A stretch of 64,000 nucleotides of DNA from Branchiostoma floridae (GCF_000003815.2 NC_049983.1:1413999-1477998); one strand, 5' to 3'; numbered from the stretch's first letter, positions 48,201-56,252 are shown. Translations and numbers: made by a program. Notes: generated by a model not told the origin, from the letters alone.

Positions 48201-49944
48201 TGTATACATCATGGTCTTCCTTCCCCGGCCAGGCGTGTCTTGTGTTGTAGAGACCGTACTCACTGTTGGATATGTTTCGACGACAGTAATTGTCTTCGTC
48301 GGTACAGGTGTAAAAGCCGAAACTCCGCGCAGAGTTCCGCACAGAGAAAGCCGACCTCGCAATCTCGCTAACAGCTTCGGAAGGGGGGCAACCAATCGCG
48401 CCACTGATGTACGGGTCGGAGTTGTATTCAGTCACACAACTGGAGACACAAAGACGCTGAAAATATGGCTACTCTTATATGGAATTAGGGCAGATGTCAA
48501 GACAGTTCACAGGACGAGTCGCAGGAAAGATTGAAGAACAGATCGCAGGAAAGATTGAAGGACAGATCTCAGGACAGATTGCAGGACAGATTGCAGGGCA
48601 GATTGCAGGGCAGATTGCAGGAAAAATTGAAGGACAGATCGCAAGATAATTCACAGAAGAGATCGGAGGATAAATCACAGGGCACATTGCAGGTCAGATC
48701 GCAGGTCAGATCGCAGGACAGATCACAGGTCAGATTGCAGGATAGATCGGGGGACAGATCGCAGGAAAGATCATAGGACAGATCGATAGGTAGATCAAAC
48801 GAAAGATCGCAGGACAAATCACAGGGAAATCGTAAGACAGATCATGAGACAGATCCTGCAGGACAGATCGCAGGACAAGTCGCAGGGCAGATCACAGAAA
48901 AGATCGCAGGACAGATCGCAGGACAGATCACAGGACAGGTCGCAGGTTCGTCAGATCGCAGAAAAGATCGCAGGACAAATCGCAGGACAGATCGCAAGAC
49001 AGAGCGCACGACATATTGCAGGGTAGCATGTACTATAGATTCGACTGGTGATAGATCCAACCTGACTTTGCCAGGATCGCTGTTTGACTCTCCGTCGACT
49101 GCATAGTCCTCTCCGCAGCCGGTAGGGCGGAGTCCAAACCCTTCACAAAGGTCCGGCACCAGTTCTCTGAGGCCGACAAACCGTCAGCCGGCAGCCGCGC
49201 ATGGATGGCGAAGAAGTCCACCCCAAGGTACCGCTGGTTTGCAGTACGCACGACTTGGAAAGCGTGAAGTCCAGCTGAGAACAAGGAGCACTATAATCAC
49301 GCTTATGATACGATGGAGACATTGATTATAAGTCCCAAAGCAAAGCCATTCAAACAGACGCAATTGTTAAATGTAGAAAAAAAAACTACATTGTGGTCTT
49401 AAGGAAATAACATCTGTCTGTATAGTCAATAAGCACTTCAATCTGACAATCACAAATGATTACTAACCTCGTTTTCGCTAACTTTTACATACTAATAGCA
49501 GTAGGGAACTAGACCCATTCGCTTGCAATGTGCAACTATAAACAACAACATCAATGGGGATTGAGTTGAAGATATGTCTATGATTCGTTACGCGTTCATG
49601 CGAACAAGTCTAGAATTGCTTCATTACTATCTCAAACAAACAGGTAATTAATTGATCACTGCTTTTCTAATACCCCTGTCCCGAACCGCTTGGTTTGTTC
49701 GTGATTCATACATTATAGTAAAAATTACATTCAACGATCATTTAGATACGGAAAACCCCTACCCAAACAGCCTTTTCTCTGAGATGGTCAAAATGTGTCT
49801 ACATGTTGAAAAAGCGAATCGCTGAAAGGCAAAACTTGCGTCTGCTTCCATGTTGGTGCTTCTATGACGTAACGTGACAAAGATGTGCTCGCAACCAGAA
49901 ATTAAAGAAAAAACAAAAACAAGACTTACCAGCTGCAGTTGGAG
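27356..49944 (-). CDS. Polycystin-1-like multi-exon receptor/channel gene (38 exons read, ~2,580 codons)
   Basis: Minus-strand exons, each with GT-AG borders (one GC-AG), join in compatible phases from 49944 down to 27356. From N to C the protein has three Cys two-exon modules with an EGF-like domain, two Cys module-FN3-FN3 blocks around a Ca-binding EGF, Ser/Thr and acidic linkers, a GAIN-like region, GPS (CHCNHLTAFGSDF), TM1, PLAT, TM2-5, TM6, the extracellular TOP domain, and TM7-11 with a pore (FDYTEL), then a coiled coil. This is the polycystin-1 order, without the LRR, PKD and REJ arrays of vertebrate PKD1. Family members are cleaved at GPS and pair with PKD2-type subunits. The start exon and signal peptide are not found, and the final exon is uncertain. 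Two lesions occur in the 5' modules (see 49062-49274 and 45389-45579). Confidence 0.85.
28358..29381 (-). CDS. Polycystin-like gene: TOP (polycystin/mucolipin) domain to TM8
   Basis: Exons 29207-29381 and 28358-29035. The TOP domain shows GVWSWLDETALKSFYPE, YWKDGFSLELG and LKANRWIDRQTRAVILEVLL, then YNGNLDMFTSV. Membrane segments IYVLLEIIYVIFLFYSLW and NFILAFIVIALYG follow. This is the polycystin cation channel core. Confidence 0.88.
29633..30177 (-). CDS. Polycystin-like gene: cytosolic loop and TM6
   Basis: Exons 30045-30177 (ILVLAIIFSSVFQRH) and 29633-29874 (basic RRKRKRDRR, then LLWDIIISLARLLLALTIV). Phases 0,1,0 agree. Confidence 0.82.
30452..30942 (-). CDS. Polycystin-like gene: TM2-TM5 exon
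   Basis: It encodes FTRSERLGCCLSFLTLSMVA, AMW, then TSITCLPVVMAIIVLF, a charged loop, LAWVLVVLSAVGSAVF and FLADIFLLQPVK. The RLxCCLS and AMW signatures are characteristic of the family. Confidence 0.88.
31368..32345 (-). CDS. Polycystin-like gene: PLAT/LH2 domain
   Basis: Exons 32181-32345, 31931-32091 and 31368-31546. YRLHLWTSTTKHAGTESTVS opens the PLAT domain, VTLNFSTAEQLGNVELLQL continues it, and SYFFCDEWLAADRGDG closes it. PLAT is the cytosolic lipid/protein-binding domain after TM1 in polycystin-1 proteins. Confidence 0.88.
32458..33346 (-). CDS. Polycystin-like gene: GPS proteolysis site and first TM
   Basis: Exons 33198-33346 and 32458-32682. The first carries LSCVFWSETEDAW and EGC, and the second CHCNHLTAFGSDF. 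Together they form a complete GPS motif with the HL/T autoproteolysis site. TM1 (VLTTIFVVDCVFLLTLVIM) follows directly. Cleavage here is expected from the family. Confidence 0.88.
33872..34358 (-). CDS. Polycystin-like gene: GAIN-like beta region exon
   Basis: A 487-nt exon (phase 0 to 1) encoding YQQNPYTWELGQYQ, MELTIQRKNYKPL, DFIITIPGN and VYGVWGRYGGRP, with CNVSMETYVLPEEC. Several N-glycosylation sequons (NNLT, NRSS, NNTA, NTSV, NVSM) indicate an extracellular location. Confidence 0.78.
34486..34894. mobile_element. hAT-like MITE in a polycystin intron, perfect target duplication
   Basis: TAGCCTGGTTACCA at the left and TGGTATCCAGGCTA at the right are near-perfect inverted ends. Both are flanked by CAAACACCC (34477-34485 and 34895-34903). 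An 8-bp duplication fits hAT; reading it as 9 bp would fit Mutator-like elements. There is no transposase in the 409 bp. Confidence 0.85.
35369..37749 (-). CDS. Polycystin-like gene: REJ/GAIN-like N-terminal exons
   Basis: Exons 37678-37749, 37066-37203, 36847-36937, 36040-36197 and 35369-35611. They encode helical segments such as VQIISELSSLVIKACPGI, LDILESITRKLGKLD, ALVASVATLLQ and VLDDLSNAITDPM, then VTIKRSGVTLKAQKI. This helix-rich stretch before beta strands is how the region upstream of GPS looks in polycystin-1 proteins. Phases agree throughout. Confidence 0.72.
38098..39047 (-). CDS. Polycystin-like gene: linker exons (Ser/Thr-rich, acidic, helical)
   Basis: Four exons. 38892-39047 is Ser/Thr-rich and probably O-glycosylated (PAASTSKTTALTTQ). 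38623-38748 is built from DQSD-type acidic repeats. 38399-38442 gives IQHDLTRRQLDNAK. 38098-38178 gives DNIYADAFSLTPQDVLQRL. Phases run 1,1,0,0 without a break. The 38442 acceptor was chosen over an upstream AG because only it keeps the frame. This is the stalk between FN3 domains and the GAIN-like region. Confidence 0.65.
39199..39465 (-). CDS. Polycystin-like gene: FN3 domain, block 2 second
   Basis: LQFVDVTESELRFTW, YRIMYGQREA and MYKVEIITIG. Phase 1-1, 267 nt. Confidence 0.82.
39707..39976 (-). CDS. Polycystin-like gene: FN3 domain, block 2 first
   Basis: PPINLAVSDVTYKGFKITW, GYRVVVSKLDMTTAVNQ and SDYVISVTSL. Phase 1-1, 270 nt. Paralogue of 41522-41797. Confidence 0.82.
40276..40377 (-). 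CDS. Polycystin-like gene: short Cys exon, block 2
   Basis: CGHCEGGVINCD, CLAGCQDGWKT and LC: same length and cysteine spacing as the block 1 exon at 42032-42133. Confidence 0.75.
40747..40869 (-). CDS. Polycystin-like gene: Ca-binding EGF domain
   Basis: It encodes DECAIVNGWCDHICTNVPGS, then YRCFCRQGF and GCG: a calcium-binding EGF with six cysteines. The 123-nt phase 1-1 exon separates the two FN3 blocks. Confidence 0.82.
40996..41268 (-). CDS. Polycystin-like gene: FN3 domain, block 1 second
   Basis: FN3 signature: LGFVQVTETTSMLRFTW, YRIMYGQGEA and MYKVEIITIG. Phase 1-1, 273 nt. It is very similar to the 39199-39465 domain, down to GPGDRSAVIRGLQADS. Confidence 0.82.
41522..41797 (-). CDS. 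Polycystin-like gene: FN3 domain, block 1 first
   Basis: Fibronectin type III fold signature: PPVNLTVSDITNEGFKVTW, GYRVLVSKLD and TDYIISVRVL. Phase 1-1, 276 nt. Confidence 0.82.
42032..42133 (-). CDS. Polycystin-like gene: short Cys exon, block 1
   Basis: A 102-nt phase 1-1 exon encoding CGHCQGGDINCD, CSAGCQDGWKT and SC: a small six-cysteine, EGF/laminin-like unit. Its paralogue is at 40276-40377. Confidence 0.75.
42243..42281. repeat. (TA)n microsatellite
   Basis: About 18 TA units in an intron of the polycystin-like gene. Confidence 0.9.
42719..42978 (-). CDS. Polycystin-like gene: module 3b
   Basis: Intact 260-nt exon: CADEYNSDPHINNVLGC, FFGFDAC and RIVYTVC. It ends in phase 1 and joins the 42133 exon in frame, which ties the modules to the FN3 part of the gene. 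Confidence 0.78.
43080..43770 (+). mobile_element. LINE 3' remnant inside a polycystin intron
   Basis: The 43100-43270 frame contains FRYPRAVNSLPQTVL, resembling the conserved C-terminus of non-LTR reverse transcriptases. At 43550 a 3'-UTR-like segment follows that matches 14335-14560. No catalytic domain remains. Confidence 0.5.
43921..44140 (-). CDS. Polycystin-like gene: module 3a
   Basis: Intact 220-nt exon: VDFVVIEARIPDDG, SWCRDYQNLCAEFGL and TTGCGEDW. It is the reference copy for the module. The donor ATCCG/GTACGA (phase 2) joins 3b to give an Arg-Cys junction. Confidence 0.78.
44225..44545. repeat. GT-rich minisatellite
   Basis: Degenerate ~15-bp units of the type GTGGATGGTGTGAGTG and GTGGTTCGG fill the intron between modules 2b and 3a. 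Long minus-strand Thr/His/Pro ORFs here are by-products of the repeat. Confidence 0.85.
44650..44900 (-). CDS. Polycystin-like gene: module 2b (GC-AG donor)
   Basis: It encodes HYNSDPYIDNALGC, MSFGFRNC and RLVYTVC. By alignment with 1b and 3b the donor is GGGAAG/GCAAGTG, a GC-AG intron start matching the consensus otherwise. Phase 2 in, phase 1 out. Confidence 0.75.
45389..45579 (-). CDS. Polycystin-like gene: module 2a with in-frame stop
   Basis: It encodes GIDFLVIEARLPADGLS, WCMEYKFLCADYGLRPTGCG and EDYAV, then TAG (45391-45389). Modules 1a and 3a read on past this point to a phase 2 donor, but here I find no usable donor before the stop. Either the gene ends here and a second gene starts with 2b, or the exon carries a nonsense mutation. 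Confidence 0.7.
45800..46660. other. Intronic, possible dispersed element
   Basis: A segment at about 46120-46390 reads like a dispersed element ('GAGCAAGGGACCCCCGTTTT', then GGTTCAAATTC, which resembles a Pol III B box). I see only one copy in the window and no A box, so I do not call it a SINE or tRNA. Confidence 0.25.
46985..47077 (-). CDS. Polycystin-like gene: EGF-like exon
   Basis: A 93-nt phase 1-1 exon encoding NGGCQHFWDGQSTCTCQTGF, ending SCE: an EGF-like domain of the complement-C1r type. It sits between modules 1 and 2 and its phases join both neighbours. Confidence 0.75.
47450..47830. repeat. Second copy of the octamer-motif repeat
   Basis: ATTTGCAT/ATGCAAAT at 47482, 47593 and 47732, and the end segment 'ATAACCATCCGTCAACCCC', match the 4250-5110 family. 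Confidence 0.6.
48018..48125. repeat. Inverted repeat with CAGACGTTTCA arms
   Basis: CAGACGTTTCA (48049-48059) and TGAAACGTCTG (48087-48097) pair perfectly. The outer arms 'CGTTACCCAACCGT' and 'GACGGTTACGTAACG' extend the pairing imperfectly. It could be a fold-back element or the end of a retroelement. Confidence 0.65.
48174..48439 (-). CDS. Polycystin-like gene: module 1b
   Basis: Second exon of the module (phase 2 in, phase 1 out). Key residues are CVTEYNSDPYISGAIGC, SFGFYTC and VYTVC, with five positionally conserved cysteines shared with 2b and 3b. The domain is not recognised. Confidence 0.75.
48490..49025. repeat. 12-bp minisatellite (GCAGGACAGATC)n
   Basis: About 40 diverged tandem units in the intron between modules 1a and 1b. 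Because the unit is a multiple of 3 and lacks stops, several frames stay open on both strands. I do not regard these as coding. Confidence 0.9.
49062..49274 (-). CDS. Polycystin-like gene: module 1a, frame broken by a 10-nt deletion
   Basis: It encodes VDFFAIHARLPADGLSASENWC, then in another frame LCEGFGLRPTGCGEDYAV. Comparison with modules 2a and 3a shows 15 nt expected between WC and LC but 5 present (about 49149-49158). Borders are phase 1 acceptor and phase 2 donor (CAG/GTTGGA), as the module requires. Either an assembly error or a true disabling allele could explain it. Confidence 0.7.
49930..49944 (-). CDS. Polycystin-like gene: candidate 15-nt microexon
   Basis: The 15 bases between ATATCAG and GTAAGTC give phase 1 on both sides, so they fit before the 49274 exon and would add Ala-Pro-Thr-Ala-like residues. 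This is the most 5' exon I can propose, and no further upstream exon is recognised. Confidence 0.4.
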
Positions 49945-49999
49945 CTGATATTGTTGGAAAGAGAGTCGAAAATTGGTCAGTACATACATTTAATTTCTA

Positions 50000-50949
50000 C
50001 ATTTTACTAAGTCTTTCTTCAAAAATGATTCTTCCAATCAAGAAAAGTTAACCCATTTTTTTGAGAATGATATCTAATATAAAGAGTTGCATTGGTACAA
50101 ATTGTTTGAAAAAATTAAAAGAGATCAAAGCGCTTTTCGATATCGTATTCATAAATAATATCCAGGCAGTTAAAAAACCTGCTAGTGACAACATATACGT
50201 GACACCCTTCTTATCCAATCAGCTATTTACCATTAAAAAGGGTAGTTCCGCTGCAGTATCAGAGAAAACCACTAATAGCCTATAAGAATTAAAGACTTTA
50301 CATCCGTGCACAAGATAAAGCGCTTACCAACAAGCTTTCGATCAGACCTCTGATCCTTCTCAAGTTGAAATGACTGAAAAGCCCAGGTCACGGAAGTGTG
50401 ACGTCAGTAAAGGGTCAAAGGTGCTTGGCATTTCTAACATTTTAAAACTTTGCCAAATAGTTTAATTGTTTTATCAACCGATAAAAGTAAACCGTTTTGT
50501 CGACCTCTGTATTTTTAAACTGAGCAGTGCTATGTCCTTATTGGTGGGCCACTGATCAATGACAGACAACCATGCTTGGTACGGATGCGTGATTGGCTTT
50601 CTTCCTGGCCCACTGAGCCATTTACAAAATACAAAAAGCTGCAAAACGGATTTACACACTATCAGAACCGTCCCATATCATATCATAAAAGTTTCTAAAG
50701 TTGTAAACTGGTTAGATATTTAGAAAGTTGAAAAAGCGTTCGAAAAAAGTTTATCCTCCTAGACATGTAATAACAAGGAATTAAAAACATTTGTAAATGA
50801 TGACAATGACAACCCTTTTATGACTTGAAATGGGCTCTATACCGATCCTAACAACAGACGAAGAACATGAAGGTTTTTCAATAACTTCTTGCGTTACTCT
50901 GTCCACAAACGTACAAATATGATAATAATCAGAAATGTAACATGCACAT
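50000..50949. other. Upstream of the polycystin-like exons, no supported feature
   Basis: The missing first exon and promoter of the polycystin-like gene may lie here, in the gap or beyond. I find no signal-peptide exon. Confidence 0.4.
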
Positions 50950-51049
50950 NNNNNNNNNNNNNNNNNNNNNNNNNNNNNNNNNNNNNNNNNNNNNNNNNNN
51001 NNNNNNNNNNNNNNNNNNNNNNNNNNNNNNNNNNNNNNNNNNNNNNNNN
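50950..51049. other. Assembly gap (100 N)
   Basis: A run of exactly 100 N, followed by a poly-C tract (about 51057-51067). The gap size is probably nominal. ORFs crossing it are meaningless. Confidence 0.99.
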
Positions 51050-54000
51050 TTTTTGCCCCCCCCCCCCTCTTTTGTAAATACTACGATCACCCTACCCCTT
51101 CGGTTTAACATCATTCTTTCTTTGTAGCCCAAAATTACTTTTGGGGGATGCTATGTATCCTTGGTTGGTTGGTCCTTTTATTTGCACCCCTCCTGACTTC
51201 TGGCTGGTTTGGAATGTCTACAAAAGTACTGTATGGCCTTCAAATCCATTGACTGGCCTTCAGTTTAACGTCTTCTTTTTATCACTAAAAAATGGAAGGT
51301 AACGTGTCATCAATTATTTAGAGGCTTTACACAAATCTACCTTATGGTTAATTGCTCTTTTATTTGCACATCTTCTGTCTTTTTCCAATACATTTAATCA
51401 AGGACGTTATATGAGGTCTCGTATATAATGTCCTTGATTTAATGCAAGACTTAACCTTTTGTACATCAAACAATAGTTTTTATATAGTGAGGTTTTAATG
51501 GGAAAGGGAGTTAATGGGAAAGGGGAAAGGGGGTAATGACTAGAGAAATTATGAAGTATCAAAAGGTTTCAAAAAGGCTATCCTCTAGGCAAGGTGTTTT
51601 AGTTTGTGGAAACAGGTACACATGGCGTTCGCCTAAAGAAGTGTATAGGGCATATACATTTACTGCCTTCTACTACTGAAGTTCTAGTCTCGCATATTGC
51701 AGTGGATCATCTTTGCAAGGGGTCTGGAAGTTGGAACTGCAATTTCTAAGGTGGACTACCGATTACATCATTATCATCATCACCGCGTTTCGGTGGTCCT
51801 TCATCGACTTCCATAGTTGTTGTTTTTTATTCGATGCTGTCCGCTGAACCGCCTTCTAACTTCTTCCAATCATAATCAGTTCTCACACGACTACCCCGCT
51901 ACACAGTTATTTCCCTAGTTAGGCTTAGGTCACATTTCCAAAGTGGGGCCCGGCCGGGCAGCTTTCAGGAGCGAAAAGAATGATATACAATAGATCAAAA
52001 TGCACAAAATGCCAAAATAAGATTCATTGGCATGATTTGTGTATATTTCTAGGTATACGTTTTAACTTTTCGTTTCGCTGCTTTGAAAATGTGACCTAAG
52101 CTAGCTTACTAGATTAAAGATGCACAGATGTGGCACCAGACGACTGCATGTGTGCACGCAAATATCAAATAGGGGAAAAAAAATATATTGCCTACTCATG
52201 ACAATCAGCAGCCAACAGGCGATCCCAGCGGAGACCAATCTGCTCCTCGTTGCCCGGCGGTCCCGTCCGGCCATGGTTAGCCCGTCTCTGCAAGTGACGC
52301 CCAAATCGTCTGGTTTTCGGTCTTAAACATCGTGTCCTTGGACAGGTGTCCAGGTGGACCTGTTGCCTAGCGAGTGTTATGTTTGCCATGTTTCCATGGT
52401 GATTACCATGGATACACCGCGGCCGTGCGGTAGTAATGTCTGTGCAGATGACCCCGAGACTGTCACATATGGTCTGCACAGAAAAACATCGTGTCCTTGG
52501 TTGGGTGTGGTCACCTGTTACATAGCGAGAGCTATTTTTGCCACGTTTCCATGGTTACTGCCATGGTTACCAAACGTTGATACAAACATTCCAACTGAAT
52601 AGATTACATTTCTAATATATCCGTGTCCTTGTCTGGTCACCTTTGAAGTTTGTTTGCATCCAAGTTAAGCTATTTACCAATTCTCCCTGTGGTTCTTGGT
52701 ATACTTACTTACTTGATACTTGGTTAGGTATATAATTCTTGGTATATAATACATTAATGCAAAATCACATTGAAGACAGGACCGGGTGAAAAAAAACAAC
52801 AGTAGTTGTTTTCCGTTCATAAAGAGTAGCCTTTGTGTCTTTCACGAGTAGGACTAATACCCTCTTTCCACTAGGACGGTGTTCTTGCTGCACTCTCTCT
52901 TCGACCTAAAATTTGACAGATCGCTCAACGAACTGCAGAGAAAAGAAACTAATATTTTTACACTTCGTGTGTTTTGTTGTCATCTCAGTCATATTTTTAT
53001 GTTTTGTATAATTTACGTATATGGTATACCCGGTGTGAAAGCGAAGGTTAAACAGACAGAAGTTAGTGAATGCTACATGAAACGTCTGACCGGTACCAGT
53101 TGCTTGCGAGACTGTAATTTTATGTTATCTCTGCCACATTAGCTTTAAGCTCACACTTTAATATTTCACATGATCCTTTTCTACATGCATGCAGACGCAC
53201 AAAGCGTCATGAAATATGCATCCACCCACACACCCACAAATATGTACTGTTGAAGGCCTCCCCGTTCTAACCACGTAAACACACGCACGGCAACTCACGC
53301 CTATCTACAAGTAGATGGGGGAATGATGACTACATATTCATCCACAACTGACGAGTTAAATTCAAAAGCAGGTGTATTTTGCAGTCAGTTATTTTTTAAC
53401 ACAACAGGTGCTACGCCATACGTACGCAATTAGCGTCAAACTTGTCTTGTCTTATCTATGTTTCCTTTGGACTATTTAAAATCTGTATTCACGTCATTTG
53501 CATATGGAACCATTAATGAAAATCCTCCATCACATGATACCACCACATATGATGTAGAGTAATATTTTCCAAACAGTAAGTTTGTCACGAGAATATTGCA
53601 GGACATGTGGCTTATCCGGCAGTTCTGTACACCGTTGGTGTGAACTGCGGGGATGCTGCTCTGATCCTTCATCCTATAATTCAGGTTTGGCCTCGACACA
53701 TTATGGACTTTGGTGTTTGTTCAGTGGAGGTGGGCGATTACTATTATAATATTTGTGCTTAGGCTGTTGATGTTTATAGTTCATTTGATTTCCTCTTTTT
53801 ACACGCATTGGCGAGCCTAAGAGTTACTTGTGTTGTGTAAAAAATTACCTTTGCATGCCCAACACACAAGACATCAAAACATACTGCAATTCCATGGAAG
53901 GCTGTTACTTAAAAAAAAACTATGTAAGACACATTTTTTAAATCAAATCTTGTGTACAATCGCGTCCTTTACGAACGAATGACATTAACGGACTATAGGT

Positions 54001-54609
54001 TAGCAATAAGATTTTGCAGTGCCCGCTTCAACAAGAACTTAAAACCATCACAAACATTTCCCTTCTATCCTCTGTTCGCGGCACTTACTGTACCCCCTTT
54101 CCGCTACGTGTACGCACTATGAATCGTTACAGTATAAGAAAATGTTTTCTGCTGCGACGAAGACACACAAATACTTACAGGACACAATATTTTGTAATTC
54201 GCATACATTCATTTCTCCACACGCCCTAATGTATAGCAGCAAGATAGGAAATGTACTACGTATTCAGAGCGTAGATGCGGTTAGATCAGTGACATTTAAT
54301 CAAGACAACACTGTCAAGGTAAAACGTGGACTATTCTGTACATCTGGAGCACCCTTACCGAGTAACCAGTAAGTGGTTTCTAACTGGCGCTTCGTAGCGG
54401 CGTGAGGTTTCTTTTTACAGTATATGACTACAGAAGAGTATTTTAAATGCATTAAGTTCCGGGAACTTAAAGCCTCGGCGAGCACTGCATTTTCTTTCTA
54501 CCGATAAATTAAATCCCAGCGAAAATAAATGCAGGGATGTCATTCCGTGGGCTTGAACTGGTTTTGTAGATGCAGGATTGCCATGGTGATAACTTTTCTT
54601 TGCTTTTTC
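51050..54609. other. Intergenic, no supported gene
   Basis: Only short ORFs are present. The sole structure I can support is the direct repeat at 52325-52580, listed separately. Confidence 0.45.
52325..52580. repeat. Imperfect direct repeat, two copies of ~90 bp
   Basis: 'AACATCGTGTCCTTGG' at about 52327 and 52485 is followed in both copies by a TAGCGAG motif and TTTCCATGGT, then ACCATGG or CCATGG. Spacing is about 158 bp. Confidence 0.7.
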
Positions 54610-56028
54610 TCATGTGTGGGTTTTTATATGTCTGGAGATGTGGGACTTGTCAGCAGTCCTGTACCCACACTCTTCACAAATGTATGGTTTCTCACCACTG
54701 TGCATGGCTAAATGCCGATCCAACGTCGATCTCTGTGCTGCAGTATACTCACATAGGTCACATTTGTAGGGCTTTGCACCGGTATGAATTCTCATATGTT
54801 TGGTCAAGTTAGACTTGTGAACTGTTCTATGCCCACACACCCCACACATGTAGGGTTTTTCACCAGTATGTTTTGCTGCAATATGGTTGGTCAAATTAAT
54901 TTTTTGTGTAGCAGAGTAGTCGCACTGGTCACACTTGTACGGTTTTTCTCCAGTATGGGTTCTCATGTGTCTTAATAACTGAAACGTTTGAGTTGTTCTG
55001 AATCCACACTTCTCACACAGGAAGGGTTTCTCATCAGTGTGTTTTGCTAGATGTTTGTCCAAAGTTAATTTCACTGGAGCAGAATAGTCACACTGGTAAC
55101 ACTTGTAGGGTTTTTCTCGTGTATGGGTTTTCATATGATTAGATAAGCGATACTTTTGTGTGGTTCTGTATCCACATTCCTCACACGTGTACGTTTTGTC
55201 ACCAGTGTGCTTTTCTTCTAAATGCCTGTCCAACGTTTCTTTCCGTGCAGTTGAATAGTCACGCTGGTTGTTGGGTTTGTCTCCTGTATGGATTTTCATA
55301 TGTCGGGATAAGTCGAACCGTCTAGCCGTCCTGTAACCACACTCCCCACACATGTAGGGCTTGTTACCAGTGTGTATGGCTAGATGTTGGTCCAAATTGT
55401 ATTTTATCGCAGCAGAATAGTCACACTGGTCACACTTGTAGGGTTTTTCAACGGTATGAGTTCTCATATGTCGGGATAAATCATACTTTCGAGTCGCCCT
55501 GTATCCACACTTCCCACACGTGTAGGGTTTCTCACCAATGTGTTTGGCTACATGTTGGTCCAAACTGTATTTGACTGCAGCAGAATAGTCACACTGGTCA
55601 CACTTGTAGGGTTTTTCACCAGTATGAATTCTCATATGTCGGGATAAATCAGACTTTCGAGCCGCCCCGTATTCACACTTCCCACACATGTAGGGTTTTT
55701 CACCAGTGTGTTTAGCTACATGTTGGTCCAAACTGTATTTCCGTGCGGCAGAATAATCACACTGGTCCAACTTGAATGTTTTTTTCGCTGTGTGTGTTTT
55801 CATGTGCTGGGATAACTGAGACTCCCATGCTGTCTTGTACCCGCACTCCCCACACATGTAGGGTATCTCACCAGTGTTTTCTTCCGGTTGACTGTGCAAA
55901 TTCGTTTTGCTCGCTGTCTGTTGGCCTTTGGGTTTACTTGCATCCCTGGTGCACAAACCTCCTGTTGAAGATCGATCACAAAAGCCCTCGGGAACAGCAG
56001 TATGAGACCCATTACCTGCCTCTGCCAT
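54610..56028 (-). CDS. Poly-C2H2 zinc-finger protein, 472 aa, 15 fingers
   Basis: The true start is the ATG at 56028 (MAEAGNGSH); the frame extends two codons upstream to a TTG. A splice acceptor (ACATTAG) at 56036 shows that a 5' exon exists; a donor at 57671 is one candidate. After ~60 residues come 15 C2H2 fingers joined by TGEKPY-type linkers. Fingers alternate between a CGECGYR type ending SRHM.THT and a CDQCDYSA type ending DQH.AKHT. Finger 2 has lost its first Cys (FKLDQC) and finger 8 has lost the Cys pair (NNQRDYS). No KRAB, SCAN or BTB domain is present. It is presumably a nuclear DNA-binding protein. The frame stops directly after the last finger. Confidence 0.9.
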   Translation of the reverse strand: MAEAGNGSHTAVPEGFCDRSSTGGLCTRDASKPKGQQTASKTNLHSQPEENTGEIPYMCGECGYKTAWESQLSQHMKTHTAKKTFKLDQCDYSAARKYSLDQHVAKHTGEKPYMCGKCEYGAARKSDLSRHMRIHTGEKPYKCDQCDYSAAVKYSLDQHVAKHIGEKPYTCGKCGYRATRKYDLSRHMRTHTVEKPYKCDQCDYSAAIKYNLDQHLAIHTGNKPYMCGECGYRTARRFDLSRHMKIHTGDKPNNQRDYSTARKETLDRHLEEKHTGDKTYTCEECGYRTTQKYRLSNHMKTHTREKPYKCYQCDYSAPVKLTLDKHLAKHTDEKPFLCEKCGFRTTQTFQLLRHMRTHTGEKPYKCDQCDYSATQKINLTNHIAAKHTGEKPYMCGVCGHRTVHKSNLTKHMRIHTGAKPYKCDLCEYTAAQRSTLDRHLAMHSGEKPYICEECGYRTADKSHISRHIKTHT

Positions 56029-56252
56029 GTCCAACCTAATGTAATAGAAAAAATATAAAACAAGAAGAAATAGAACAATTAAAACTAGATAGATCAGCGA
56101 AAAATAATGTTTACCTTCACATGCTCTAGTCTTACAAGGTATTTTCGGTTAGGTGTTGTTTTATTTTTGTTTCTTGTGTTATTTTGTAATCATAAAATAT
56201 ATATTCGTTCAATATGAATATACCTATTTATATAAATATACAGTGACATGAA

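Noticed and set aside
48531-48817. Long Ser/Asp/Leu or Arg/Gln repeat ORFs
   Set aside because: By-products of a stop-free 12-bp minisatellite, open in several frames on both strands.
50889-51132. ORFs crossing the N run
   Set aside because: Their continuity depends on unknown sequence in an assembly gap.
56029-56034. Two-codon extension of the minus-strand zinc-finger frame
   Set aside because: The first codon is TTG, and the ATG at 56028 is the first true Met after the acceptor.
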